From NCBI RefSeq assembly GCF_900312745.1, contig NZ_OMPD01000009.1:496001-560000 (forward strand): 64,000 nucleotides of DNA, read 5' to 3'. Below, in pieces: positions 26,499 through 35,751 of the stretch. The stretch is from Aquimarina sp. AU58 (GTDB lineage: Bacteria; Bacteroidota; Bacteroidia; Flavobacteriales; Flavobacteriaceae). The position numbers were made by a program, and so were the translations under genes. Position 1 is the stretch's first letter. Each line of letters begins with the position of its first letter. Below the pieces are notes generated by a model. That model searched no databases. It saw only the letters and a program-made list of their open reading frames with translations, and was not told the origin of the DNA.

Positions 26499-28031
26499 AT
26501 GAAAATTTTTAACAAGACTATTCTTATTTCCGCAATTGTATTAGGGCTTTTTGGCGCATGTGACCCTGATGATTATCATGGAGGTGGAAACACAGGTAAA
26601 TTAACATTCAAAAAAATCGGAGGCTTTGTCAATGGAACAGGAGATGAAGGATTTGCAGAGATTTCTGCTTTTGATCCGAAAACGGGTAAGCTTTTTGTTG
26701 TAAATCCAAAAGAATCAGAACTTTCCGTTTGGGATATATCTGATCCAACCGTACCAGTACAAGGAGTAGATATAGCTTTGGTCGGTATACCTAATAGCGT
26801 AGCCGTAAACAACGGAATGGTGGCTGTGGCTTTAGAAAATGCTGCAAATAAACAAGCTAATGGAACTATTGCGATTTATAATTCGGATTCGCAGGAACTG
26901 CTACATACTTATCCGGCAGGTGCGCTACCAGATATGGTAACTTTTAGTCCTAACGGGAAATATATTGTAGCAGCAAATGAAGGAGAACCTAATGATTTGT
27001 ATACAGATGATCCAGAAGGATCAATAACTATTTTAGAAGTGGTAACCGGGCAAGTCTCGAATGTAAGTTTTACAGCTTTTAATGGCCGGGAAATTGGTAA
27101 TGATTTTCGGGTTTTTGGACCAGGAGCATCTCTGGCACAAGACGTAGAACCAGAGTATGTAGCTATTTCGCATGATTCGAAGACAGCATATGTTACGTTA
27201 CAAGAAAATAATGGATTGGCAATTGTTAATCTAGAAACCAAGACAATTACTGATGTCATCGGATTGGGAGTAAAAAATTATGAGTTGCCCAATAATCAAA
27301 TAGATGCTAGTGATAAAGATGATATAGTAGGGAATTTTCAAAATTGGCCGGTTTTAGGGTTTTATCACCCAGATGCGATAGCATATACCAAGATTAGAGG
27401 AGGGCGATATTTAATAACGGCAAACGAAGGAGATGCTAGAGATTATGATGGATTTTCTGAAGAAGAAAGAGTAAAAGATCTAACTCTTGATCCTGTTGTT
27501 TTTTCTGATGCAGCTATCTTACAATTAGACAAGAATTTGGGAAGACTAAAAATTACTACTGCAAATGGGGATGTTGATGGTGATGGAGATCATGATGTGA
27601 TTTATGCTTATGGTGCAAGATCATTTACAATATGGTCTACATCTGGAGCAGTTATTTATGACAGTGGAGACCAAATAGGGAAAACAATTTTTGATTTGGA
27701 TCCAAGTGCTTTTAATAGTAATGAAGGAAGTGCAGCCGATAAAAGATCTGATGATAAAGGAGCAGAGCCAGAAGCTGTAGAAACTCTTAAAGTGGGTAAC
27801 AAGACATTACTTTTTGTAGGATTAGAGAGAACAGGAGGAGTATTGGTGTATGATATATCCAATCCGTCTAGCCCAAAGTTTTTAGAATGGTTAAGAGATG
27901 AGACAGATATTTCTCCAGAAGGATTGATTGTGGTCGAAGCAAAAGATAGTCCAACAGAAAACGACCTGATTATAGTAACTAATGAAGTATCTAATACAGT
28001 TGCTATTTATGAAATAAATAAAAAGAATTAA
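26499..28031 (+). CDS. Choice-of-anchor I domain lipoprotein
   Basis: This 510-residue protein starts with a lipoprotein signal peptide whose lipobox LFGAC gives the lipidated Cys21; Asp at +2 and +4 may influence sorting. The rest is a beta-propeller-like chain typical of the choice-of-anchor I family: SVAVNNGMVAVALE, ITANEGDARDYDGF, PEAVETLKVGNKTLLFVGLER and the closing NTVAIYEI. Members resemble phytase-like or alkaline-phosphatase-associated secreted proteins, but an enzymatic role here is not proven. The DGDGDHD segment could bind calcium. It is a single gene between era and der. Confidence 0.85.
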   Translation: MKIFNKTILISAIVLGLFGACDPDDYHGGGNTGKLTFKKIGGFVNGTGDEGFAEISAFDPKTGKLFVVNPKESELSVWDISDPTVPVQGVDIALVGIPNSVAVNNGMVAVALENAANKQANGTIAIYNSDSQELLHTYPAGALPDMVTFSPNGKYIVAANEGEPNDLYTDDPEGSITILEVVTGQVSNVSFTAFNGREIGNDFRVFGPGASLAQDVEPEYVAISHDSKTAYVTLQENNGLAIVNLETKTITDVIGLGVKNYELPNNQIDASDKDDIVGNFQNWPVLGFYHPDAIAYTKIRGGRYLITANEGDARDYDGFSEEERVKDLTLDPVVFSDAAILQLDKNLGRLKITTANGDVDGDGDHDVIYAYGARSFTIWSTSGAVIYDSGDQIGKTIFDLDPSAFNSNEGSAADKRSDDKGAEPEAVETLKVGNKTLLFVGLERTGGVLVYDISNPSSPKFLEWLRDETDISPEGLIVVEAKDSPTENDLIIVTNEVSNTVAIYEINKKN

Positions 28032-28335
28032 ATCAATATAAAAAGAGAATCCTTGTCATAATGCTGGCAAGCGGCTAAACACCCCTGTTTTTTCACTAAT
28101 AACAATAAAAACTTTGTTGTTTTACAGTAACCAACTTGACTACAATACGTGGTATATTTGACTAAGTAATTATTTCACTGACTGACTATCAATTATGAAA
28201 AGTTCCATCGGCCTGAAACATCGGCCTTTGGGCTTTTTATTTTTACTTTCTCACGTATTATTAATCAAATCAAAACATTTATAGTATTGCTAAAATAAAA
28301 AGTCTAATTTTGCACAAAATTTAGAAAAGATATCA
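28032..28335. promoter_or_regulatory. Intergenic region with der promoter box
   Basis: These 304 non-coding bases lie between the lipoprotein gene and der. A TAATTTTG box (28305-28312) sits 23 bases before the der ATG and matches the phylum's TAnnTTTG consensus; the -33 element is weak. A short direct repeat ATCGGCC occurs twice around 28206-28228, just before a GGGCTTTTT stretch, and may be the remains of a terminator of the upstream gene. Confidence 0.5.
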
Positions 28336-29643
28336 ATGAGTGGTATAGTGGCAATTGTAGGAAGACCTAATGTTGGAAAGTCAACGTTCTTTAATCGGTT
28401 AATTCAAAGAAGAGAGGCTATTGTAGATGCTGTTAGCGGGGTAACCCGTGATAGACATTATGGAAAGAGTGATTGGAATGGAGTAGAGTTCTCGTTGATT
28501 GATACCGGAGGTTATGTTGTGGGGAGTGATGATATTTTTGAAACCGAAATCGATAAGCAAGTAGAACTGGCTATCGATGAAGCTGATGCTATTATTTTTA
28601 TGGTTGATGTAGAGTCAGGAATAACAGGTATGGATCAGGATGTCGCTAATCTACTTCGCAGAGTGGATAAACCTGTTTTTTTGGTTGTAAATAAGGTAGA
28701 TAATGGGCAGAGAGCTACAAATGCAGTAGAGTTTTATAATTTAGGTCTTGGTGAGTATTATACTATTGCCAGTATTAATGGAAGTGGTACAGGAGAACTT
28801 CTGGACGAATTGGTAAAAGTATTGCCCGAAAAAGATGAAGACGAATCCAATGAGTTACCTCGATTTGCAGTTGTAGGAAGGCCTAATGCAGGTAAATCTT
28901 CATTTATTAATGCTTTGATAGGAGAAGATCGGTATATTGTAACAGATATTGCAGGAACTACCCGGGATGCAATTGATACCAAGTATAATCGTTTTGGATT
29001 CGAGTTTAATCTGGTAGATACTGCAGGAATACGACGTAAATCTAAGGTAAAAGAAGATCTGGAGTTTTATTCTGTTATGCGATCTGTTCGAGCAATAGAG
29101 CATAGTGATGTTTGCTTAATAGTTTTGGATGCGACCAGAGGTTTTGACGGACAAGTACAAAATATTTTTTGGTTAGCCGAGCGTAATCGTAAAGGGATTG
29201 TAATCTTGGTTAACAAATGGGATCTTGTAGAAAATAAGGAAAGTAATACCTTAAAAGATTTTGAAAAATATATACGTAGAGAAATAGAACCATTTACAGA
29301 TGTTCCTATCATATTTATTTCGGCTTTAACAAAGCAACGTATATTTAAAGCTATAGAAACGGCAGTAGAGGTGTATAAAAACAGGTCTAAAAAAATTAAA
29401 ACCAGCGAGCTTAACGATATTTTATTACCGATAATTGAGCATAACCCGCCACCTGCCTATAAAGGTAAATATGTAAAAATAAAATACATCACGCAGTTAC
29501 CGACACCGCAACCGCAATTTGCATTTTTCTGTAATTTACCACAATACATAAGGGACCCATACAAACGATTTCTCGAAAATCAACTTCGTAAAGAGTTTGA
29601 TTTTCATGGTGTGCCAGTTTCGGTATATTTGAGAAAGAAGTAG
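28336..29643 (+). CDS. der: Ribosome-associated GTPase Der (EngA)
   Basis: This 435-residue double GTPase has G1 motifs GRPNVGKST (about 8-16) and GRPNAGKSS (about 180-188), G3 DTGG and DTAG, and two NKxD motifs. The C-terminal KH-like domain ends ...[11 protein letters not shown]. Der acts in 50S subunit assembly. The gene is intact. Its last ~135 bases recur as a fragment at 50229-50363 with about 95% identity, and everything between looks accessory, so the 3' end of der appears to be an insertion point. Confidence 0.96.
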   Translation: MSGIVAIVGRPNVGKSTFFNRLIQRREAIVDAVSGVTRDRHYGKSDWNGVEFSLIDTGGYVVGSDDIFETEIDKQVELAIDEADAIIFMVDVESGITGMDQDVANLLRRVDKPVFLVVNKVDNGQRATNAVEFYNLGLGEYYTIASINGSGTGELLDELVKVLPEKDEDESNELPRFAVVGRPNAGKSSFINALIGEDRYIVTDIAGTTRDAIDTKYNRFGFEFNLVDTAGIRRKSKVKEDLEFYSVMRSVRAIEHSDVCLIVLDATRGFDGQVQNIFWLAERNRKGIVILVNKWDLVENKESNTLKDFEKYIRREIEPFTDVPIIFISALTKQRIFKAIETAVEVYKNRSKKIKTSELNDILLPIIEHNPPPAYKGKYVKIKYITQLPTPQPQFAFFCNLPQYIRDPYKRFLENQLRKEFDFHGVPVSVYLRKK

Positions 29644-29879
29644 AGGTATCCTAAATCTTATTACATTGGTATTAGAAGGTTTGCAAGGGTTTCATTATCT
29701 ACAATCCTTTTTTGAAAAGTTACAACCTTTCACAGGGTAGTTATGATAAAGCATATGGAGTATTTATAATATCATAGAATACTTTGCTTCTATTGGTATT
29801 ATTCTTAAACATCTATTTTTGTTACTATTTATTTTCACTCTTACCGGTACTAGTTACAAACTAGCACTAGCGATATACT

Positions 29880-30119
29880 ATGCCCGAGCGGGGAGTGTCT
29901 AATTCATCCCATAAAATACCGACGTGTAAAGCTGCGGATATTCACACGCCTACCAAAGCCATTAGAAATAAAATAGTAGTGGCTGCCAAATTAGTAGGAT
30001 TTAAACGTATTGGAGTGGGAAACACTTTTGTGCATCTGGACAATGATGCTGCTAAATCTCAATATGTAGCCTGGGGATATCCGAAAGGGACAAAACCTGC
30101 AATTAATCCGTTTGTGTAG
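29880..30119 (+). pseudogene. M15-type peptidase remnant (zinc DD-peptidase C-terminal part)
   Basis: This 79-codon reading frame matches the C-terminal part of Peptidase_M15_3-like enzymes: NSSHKIPTCKAADI carries the first zinc His and Asp, FVHLDND the last His, and a Trp follows (VAWGYP). The usual N-terminal half (substrate-loop and helices) is missing, and in-frame stops lie just before the ATG. It is therefore read as a truncated gene rather than a small active enzyme. It is the first item of the island, directly beyond der. Confidence 0.6.
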
Positions 30120-30163
30120 AAAAAAACGAGGTTGCCTAAAAATTACTTTAGTTAGACAACCTC
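30119..30163 (-). terminator. Hairpin terminator, probably for the minus-strand genes to its right
   Basis: GAGGTTGCCTAA (30128-30139) pairs with TTAGACAACCTC (30152-30163), with one mismatch and a 12-base loop. On the minus strand the stem is followed by a run of T (the AAAAAA at 30121-30126). It could also stop plus-strand transcription from the peptidase remnant. Confidence 0.6.
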
Positions 30164-30300
30164 TTCTTAATCTTTATTTATTACTCATACAGCTCACTCA
30201 TTATCGCCACAGAAGCATAGCGGGAGCGATCAATTACACGTTAGGAGCGGCTCTTTTTGTTTAATAGATTCTTCCTAAATTCCTGTTATAGTCTATTGCC

Positions 30301-30765
30301 TTAATTCTTAACTTGGATTTTATCGTATAGAATGCCTTGCTTGTATTCACCATATTTCTTATTTCCTGTTAACATCTTAATTTTGATTATTTTTTCATCT
30401 TTATCTAGCACATTCTTATATTCATATGTTCCATTTTTAAATTCCAATGTATCCGCATTAATCATTTTGTCATTAATAATAGTATCATATTTGATAAAGA
30501 AATCACTTTTATTAAAAGCGGAAATAGTAATATTCATTCTATAGTCACTACCCAATTTATAATTATTTTCATGAATGGGCTTATTCACTATAGATATACT
30601 ATCAAAAATATATTTATTATTTATTTCACTTACAATGCTTTGAAGAGAATCATTTTTCGATTTTAGTAATTTTACTTCTTCTTCAAGAGATTGTATTTTC
30701 TCTTGGTTGCAAGAAATTAATGTTCCTAGAATACTTAAAAATGCTATTTTTTTTATTAAACTCAT
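30301..30765 (-). CDS. Small lipoprotein with coiled coil, candidate immunity protein
   Basis: This 154-residue protein has a lipoprotein signal peptide (lipobox LISC, Cys19), then a predicted coiled coil (about 22-50; EKIQSLEEEVKLLKSKNDS). A beta-rich domain follows (about 65-150) that resembles accessory immunoglobulin-like folds. It would be anchored in the periplasm. It is 2 bases downstream of a small acidic protein gene and lies behind an Rhs locus. Such pairs can be orphan toxin/immunity modules, but no family is recognised. Confidence 0.65.
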   Translation of the reverse strand: MSLIKKIAFLSILGTLISCNQEKIQSLEEEVKLLKSKNDSLQSIVSEINNKYIFDSISIVNKPIHENNYKLGSDYRMNITISAFNKSDFFIKYDTIINDKMINADTLEFKNGTYEYKNVLDKDEKIIKIKMLTGNKKYGEYKQGILYDKIQVKN

Positions 30766-30767
30766 AA

Positions 30768-31028
30768 TTAGTTATCTAGTATTTTATCAACTATTTGTTG
30801 TTGTTTTTTTATTGATAATTCCGACTGCTTATTAAAATTAACAACTTCGTTTTTATTCATAGTAGCTGTAGAATCTTTTGTTGAATGTAAGATTGCTGAA
30901 CCTTCTGTGCGTTCAATTCCACTAGCAAATTTAGCAGTAACGGTTGTATCAGGTTCTTCGTTACTAGCTTCTGTTAAACTTCCTGCTTTTCCTGTAACTT
31001 TATCAACATATCCTGCTTGCTTAACCAT
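30768..31028 (-). CDS. Small hypothetical protein of the Rhs locus
   Basis: This 86-residue protein has no signal peptide or membrane helix. It is rich in Thr, Glu and Lys, with a polar N-terminal half (TEASNEEPDTTVTAKFASG) and a predicted helical C-terminal half (NKQSELSIKKQQQIVDKIL). It overlaps nothing and is followed after 2 bases by the lipoprotein gene, so the two are co-transcribed. I do not recognise it. It may be a displaced Rhs C-terminal tip or an unrelated accessory protein. Confidence 0.5.
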   Translation of the reverse strand: MVKQAGYVDKVTGKAGSLTEASNEEPDTTVTAKFASGIERTEGSAILHSTKDSTATMNKNEVVNFNKQSELSIKKQQQIVDKILDN

Positions 31029-31348
31029 CTTTTTTCCGCTAACGTCTCGCTAGTGGCACTACAGTTTTAGATAATCCAAAATATCAATGTATATAATGTC
31101 TGTATAAGTCATCCTGATAATTTTTCGCACTACTATATTAATAATATATCATGAGCGAAGCTAACAAAATATAATCCCGATATATTATATAATTTATAAT
31201 TCCTGCTCATTTTGCCAAAATACAATAGTACAGTTTCAAAAAATGAAACTAGAATATTCTTATCCTAATAAAAAAAACCAGTTACATTGCTGTAACTGGC
31301 TTTCGTTTCTCTGGTTTATGTTGTTTTATTTTTAAATATTAATAAATT
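31029..31348. other. Gene-free interval with terminator
   Basis: These 320 bases hold no ORF of note. A perfect nine-base-pair hairpin, CCAGTTACA (31276-31284) with TGTAACTGG (31289-31297), sits here. On the minus strand its stem is followed by a T run, so it is the Rho-independent terminator of the gene at 31349-31894. The remainder, with GCTAACGTCTCGCTAGTGGC near 31036, shows no clear function. Confidence 0.75.
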
Positions 31349-31894
31349 CTACAATCTTTGAGGTTCAATATAATTATCGTGCTTTAATAACTTAAAACTC
31401 AACATTACATCTTCCATTTCTGATAAATATTTATTAATATCTATAGATTTACCACAGAATGTTAAAACAAATATTTTATTGTTCACAATTAAGCTATGCT
31501 GAAGTACAGTTAAACTAATATTGTTTTCTGTTGCTTCATAAATTATTCTATGAATTTTTAGATTATTATTCTCTATTATTTCACTTTTAATTATTGTAGC
31601 AATTTTGGTGATTTCTGTGTTAGAATATTTTATATGCTCTTTAAGTGTCATATTATAATCATATGTAACCAGATTAATGTTTTCTATAAAATTATCTGTT
31701 TCAGATGTTTTTTTAGTAAATAAAATAAATTCTGTTCCATCTATTTTACTTTTATCTAATCTTAAATAATTCGGATAGGATATAGAAAAATTATCAGTAC
31801 TAAGCTGTTTAAATTTATCTGCTTGTGCTTGACAACTTAGTATTATGTTTATAAAATAAAATAAACATAGTTTTTTAATTATAATATTTTTCAT
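31349..31894 (-). CDS. PsbP/DcrB-like secreted protein near Rhs gene
   Basis: This 181-residue protein has a hydrophobic leader ending ILSCQAQA, which could be a lipobox (Cys21) or a plain signal peptide. The mature part begins with FSISYPNYLRLD, a segment typical of the PsbP/DcrB-like fold, and continues as alternating strands to a C-terminal MEDVMLSFKLL helix. It is the second gene behind the Rhs gene and ends at a strong terminator. A role as accessory or immunity protein for the Rhs toxin is inferred from position only. Confidence 0.65.
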   Translation of the reverse strand: MKNIIIKKLCLFYFINIILSCQAQADKFKQLSTDNFSISYPNYLRLDKSKIDGTEFILFTKKTSETDNFIENINLVTYDYNMTLKEHIKYSNTEITKIATIIKSEIIENNNLKIHRIIYEATENNISLTVLQHSLIVNNKIFVLTFCGKSIDINKYLSEMEDVMLSFKLLKHDNYIEPQRL

Positions 31895-31897
31895 TTT

Positions 31898-32281
31898 TTA
31901 AAAATTTAAAATAAAACTAATTTGATAAGCAAAAATCATTATATAAATTACTTTATGCCTCATAATGTTAATCATAAACACTAATCTTTTTTTCTCTACA
32001 GGAGCATATTTAAGTTTTTCTTTATTTCCTATAAAAAATAAAATCAGAGCTTCAAAACTATAATGATTAAAGATAATTAAAAAGCTAAAGAAAACAAGAT
32101 TATAAAAATCTTCATTAGTCAAATAAAACTTATTGAGATATAAAATTTGAATTAATGAAAATATAATTAAAATTAAAATTATAAAAACAATAATTCTTTT
32201 ATTTATTTTTAAGTTATTAATCAAATAATAATAAATTAAAAAATTAAGACATCCAAAAAAAAGCACATAAAATAATTCCAT
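31898..32281 (-). CDS. Small polytopic membrane protein, candidate Rhs immunity protein
   Basis: This 127-residue, extremely hydrophobic protein has about four membrane helices (roughly 2-20, 28-48, 63-85 and 105-125) joined by short basic loops. It begins 4 bases after the stop of the Rhs gene. The gene directly behind an Rhs C-terminal tip is usually the cognate immunity gene, and a multi-helix immunity protein would fit a toxin acting on the inner membrane. No family is recognised, and its base composition is more AT-rich than the Rhs core. Confidence 0.65.
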   Translation of the reverse strand: MELFYVLFFGCLNFLIYYYLINNLKINKRIIVFIILILIIFSLIQILYLNKFYLTNEDFYNLVFFSFLIIFNHYSFEALILFFIGNKEKLKYAPVEKKRLVFMINIMRHKVIYIMIFAYQISFILNF

Positions 32282-32285
32282 TTCT

Positions 32286-35200
32286 TTATTTTTTTACATT
32301 ATTTGATGAATAAGAAAAACCATATTTAAATCCAGCACCAAGACCATAATGAACTTGAGCTTTAAAGTTTATGCTACCATCTTGTTTAGTTGTAGCCTCT
32401 AATGTTCCACCAGCATGAGCACTAACAAAAGTTGCTCCTCTGGTAATACCTATTTTAGCTCCTCCAATAATAGGAAAAACATCAGGAAGAGTTATAGATG
32501 TATTTGTTGAAACTTTTGCAACATATCCACCAACTTCTCCACTAATAATAGAACCTTTTTTTCCACTATTTTTAGAATAAGTTCCAATTGCTCCACTTGC
32601 TTTACCCTCAAATATAGCTCCTTCAATTTTTGTTTCAATTAAATCATTTTTAGATATAACCTTTGCTTTTAAACCATGTATTGATGCATTACCAGCTAAA
32701 ACACCTTTTTCAGATTGATCTTGATAACCACCACTAAAGCCAGATATTTCACCACTTAGCTTTGTATTAGAAAGATCATTAGTTTTAATTTCTCCTTTAG
32801 CTCTAAATCCATAAGCTCTTTCTCCTCCATCTAAAGGTTGAACATGAGCACCTTGAGCACTTCCTGTAGCGGTTGTATTATTACCAAAAAAACTAGCTAT
32901 TTTAGTCATAATTCCAACACAATCAACTCCGGGAGGACAGTTTCCATCAGGGTCAATATAGTAGATTGGGTTATTCATAGCATAAGCATAAGGAGAATTA
33001 TGAATCTGTCCTTTGGCATCGGCAAGGGCATCAATTACAAACCACCTGCCTAAAGAAGGGTGGTAGTTTCTTGCTCCAAAGTCATAGGTGTTTATGTCTA
33101 GTTCTAAAGAATATTCTTTACCACCAAAACCATAGTTATGATTTCTTCCTCGTAATGTTTCATTAACCCCTCTCATTTTTAATCCAAATGGATAATAATT
33201 CTTCTCTTGTACGATTTCATCTTGTGTGATAACTCCATCTTTATTTGCATCTTTATATGATAGTCTTATATTATCCACATGGTCGAGAAATTGGTATACA
33301 TATTTATACCCATCTGCTTCATGTTCTACAATACCCTCCGAGTGATTAAAAAACTCTAAATTACTGTTTTTGTAGATATAATTGCCGGCATATTCTGTAA
33401 AAATTTTACCATTAGTTGTCGTTGCAATCTTTTTAAGCTTTGTTCCGGCGGCATCATATATATAATTAATATATTCTGCACCTCCATTAACATTAATTCT
33501 GGTAGGCAAATTTAAGTGATTATATACTATTCCGCTGATATTTTTATTATTATCTACGGTCATGTTTCCATTAGCATCATACGCAAAATCATTACCTGTA
33601 TTGCTACCATCTTTAAAACCAAAAGTTGGATTCCCGGTATCAGCTACTTTTAAGAGTTTATTACCACTATCATAAGTATATGTCAGGATATCCATATCTC
33701 CAAAAGAATTAGCTACTTCATTAAGATTTCCTTTTCGGTTTAAGGAGAGGATATTTCCTGTTTTATCATAAGTAACACCACTTAGATTATAGTTGCCATC
33801 ACTGCTGATTCCTTCTGTGATTCGGTTTAAAGCATCATACTGATATCCATAAGCACGTTTGGTATTGTAATTTGCTGTTTTCCAGATAGTTTCACTAATG
33901 TTACCATTGTAAAGGGGCGTTGCTCCCAGGTTCTCTGTAGTGGTGTTATAATTAATGCCGAATGCGAAAAGCTTATTTCCAAGAGCAGTATTAGGATCAT
34001 TGATTTTAGTAAGCCAACCCCGTACATTATAGGTATAATCCACCTCTTGTAATCCTCCTCCTGTTTTCTTACTTTCTAACTGCCCTAAAGCATCATACCT
34101 ATTTTCAACAATAGTTTCAACGGCCTGATTGTTGATTTTTTGGGTTTGGGTCAATGCTCTACCCATATGATCATAGGTAAAGGTATCTATCGTTACGATT
34201 GCAGCATTGCTACCTTTAGTATGAGTAGTTTTCGTTTCTTCTACCTTACCTACAAAATCTAACTTACTTTCTACAATATCAGTAGTGTTAAGATACTCAT
34301 TCTTGCTAGCTACATAGATAGGTCTTGATTTATTATCATATCTGGTAACGGTAGTGATCCAGTCCAGAGTTTCCAATACCCGTACTTTACTTCCTGTAGG
34401 TAATGTCTTGGTTTGATCAGAAATAGTTTTTCCGTATGCCGTACCAGGATTGGTTAATCCTGCAAGATCAAAATTGTAATTATCATAGTAATTGATGGTA
34501 TGTAGCTCCAGGTTTGTTTTTGGAAATGCCTCATTACTATAATAGACGGTAGTCCCATCAATCATTGCAGCAGCACCGCGCTGCTCCCATAACGTAGATT
34601 CTCCATCTACTACTTGTTGTATAGCTTTTCTTTCTCGGTTATCGGTGACTTTACCAGTATAAGTAACCCGACCAAAGGCATCATACTTGGTAAATAACCA
34701 GGTATTGCTCGCTTTTAGATTAGCATCCTGAGTTAGAATCAGTTGATCCAATTTATTATATACTATACACTCCTTGCCTTTACCCGGAACTTTCTTTTCA
34801 ATCAATCGGTTTCTGTAATCATAATGGTATTGATAGCACAATTCAGATAACTCACTCTCTGATACCCCATCTGCAACATTCACTTTAGGAGAAATCACAT
34901 AGGTAAGTTTCCCAAATCTATCATACACATAATAAGTGTCGTGTGCTGATCCTGTATTAAAGACTCGCTTTAAAACTACTCTACCTTGTTTATCCTTATA
35001 CTCTTTGGTAGTATGATTATTCCCATCTGCCGGAGTCCAATTCTCATCTTGAGTAATAGTAATGTATAGTTGATTAGCACCATAATATCCGTCTTGTACC
35101 AAACTAGGTTTCTCTGTATCACTAGGATTAGCAAAAACTACTTTATGATACACTACCTCATTAGCTTTATTAGTGTACCAATCTGTCTTTATAGCATGAT

Positions 35201-35732
35201 CTGCATCACTACTGGGGTTTGCTTTCCAGGCTGTACCGGGTGCACCAACTTTTATTACCCTGTTAAGCGGTGAACCATCAAAAAGACTCTCTGAGTAAGC
35301 ATTGATCTGGTTAAGATCGGTGATCCCAGGAAAATCACTGGCATAGGTGTCCTTATAATACTGATTGATATCAATATTAACATCTACATCTTTGTAAGCT
35401 CCAATATGACTGTCCGATTCAAAAGGAAGGTATTGCTTTGCTTGTCTGCCATACCCATCATACTCGATGTGTGTTACAATATCTTTACCATCTCGCGAAG
35501 CTTTGATCGCTCTTTCTTGTATAGGTCGTCCTAATCCATCGAAATAGGTTACGTTCTCTATTGTCTTATTTATATCATTGATATTAGAACAGTTTACATT
35601 CTCCATTTCGGCTATAGTTAACGCTACTTGCGGAACTGTGGTATGTATATAGTTCTTATCGGATAATACTACCTGGGCCTGAAGATTCCAGCCTATTAGT
35701 AGCAGTGCTATATATATTATATTTTTGTTCAT
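32286..35732 (-). CDS. RHS-repeat protein with variable C-terminal tip
   Basis: This 1148-residue protein has a signal peptide (about 1-19, ending NLQAQ), a DUF6443-like N-terminal domain, a long series of YD repeats (for example YDALGQLESKKTGG and YDYRNRLIEK), and a conserved Rhs core ending YAYAMNNPIYYIDPDG at about residue 930. The remaining roughly 215 residues are the variable tip. They are rich in Gly, Ala, Ser and Lys in beta-like repeats (GSIISGEVGGYVAKV, GAKIGITRGATFVSAHAGG) with no recognised catalytic motif. Rhs proteins form a shell holding a toxic or adhesive tip. The gene is 19 bases downstream of the SpvB-like partner gene. Confidence 0.85.
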   Translation of the reverse strand: MNKNIIYIALLLIGWNLQAQVVLSDKNYIHTTVPQVALTIAEMENVNCSNINDINKTIENVTYFDGLGRPIQERAIKASRDGKDIVTHIEYDGYGRQAKQYLPFESDSHIGAYKDVDVNIDINQYYKDTYASDFPGITDLNQINAYSESLFDGSPLNRVIKVGAPGTAWKANPSSDADHAIKTDWYTNKANEVVYHKVVFANPSDTEKPSLVQDGYYGANQLYITITQDENWTPADGNNHTTKEYKDKQGRVVLKRVFNTGSAHDTYYVYDRFGKLTYVISPKVNVADGVSESELSELCYQYHYDYRNRLIEKKVPGKGKECIVYNKLDQLILTQDANLKASNTWLFTKYDAFGRVTYTGKVTDNRERKAIQQVVDGESTLWEQRGAAAMIDGTTVYYSNEAFPKTNLELHTINYYDNYNFDLAGLTNPGTAYGKTISDQTKTLPTGSKVRVLETLDWITTVTRYDNKSRPIYVASKNEYLNTTDIVESKLDFVGKVEETKTTHTKGSNAAIVTIDTFTYDHMGRALTQTQKINNQAVETIVENRYDALGQLESKKTGGGLQEVDYTYNVRGWLTKINDPNTALGNKLFAFGINYNTTTENLGATPLYNGNISETIWKTANYNTKRAYGYQYDALNRITEGISSDGNYNLSGVTYDKTGNILSLNRKGNLNEVANSFGDMDILTYTYDSGNKLLKVADTGNPTFGFKDGSNTGNDFAYDANGNMTVDNNKNISGIVYNHLNLPTRINVNGGAEYINYIYDAAGTKLKKIATTTNGKIFTEYAGNYIYKNSNLEFFNHSEGIVEHEADGYKYVYQFLDHVDNIRLSYKDANKDGVITQDEIVQEKNYYPFGLKMRGVNETLRGRNHNYGFGGKEYSLELDINTYDFGARNYHPSLGRWFVIDALADAKGQIHNSPYAYAMNNPIYYIDPDGNCPPGVDCVGIMTKIASFFGNNTTATGSAQGAHVQPLDGGERAYGFRAKGEIKTNDLSNTKLSGEISGFSGGYQDQSEKGVLAGNASIHGLKAKVISKNDLIETKIEGAIFEGKASGAIGTYSKNSGKKGSIISGEVGGYVAKVSTNTSITLPDVFPIIGGAKIGITRGATFVSAHAGGTLEATTKQDGSINFKAQVHYGLGAGFKYGFSYSSNNVKK

Positions 35733-35751
35733 TCTGTATGTTTATTGTTAA

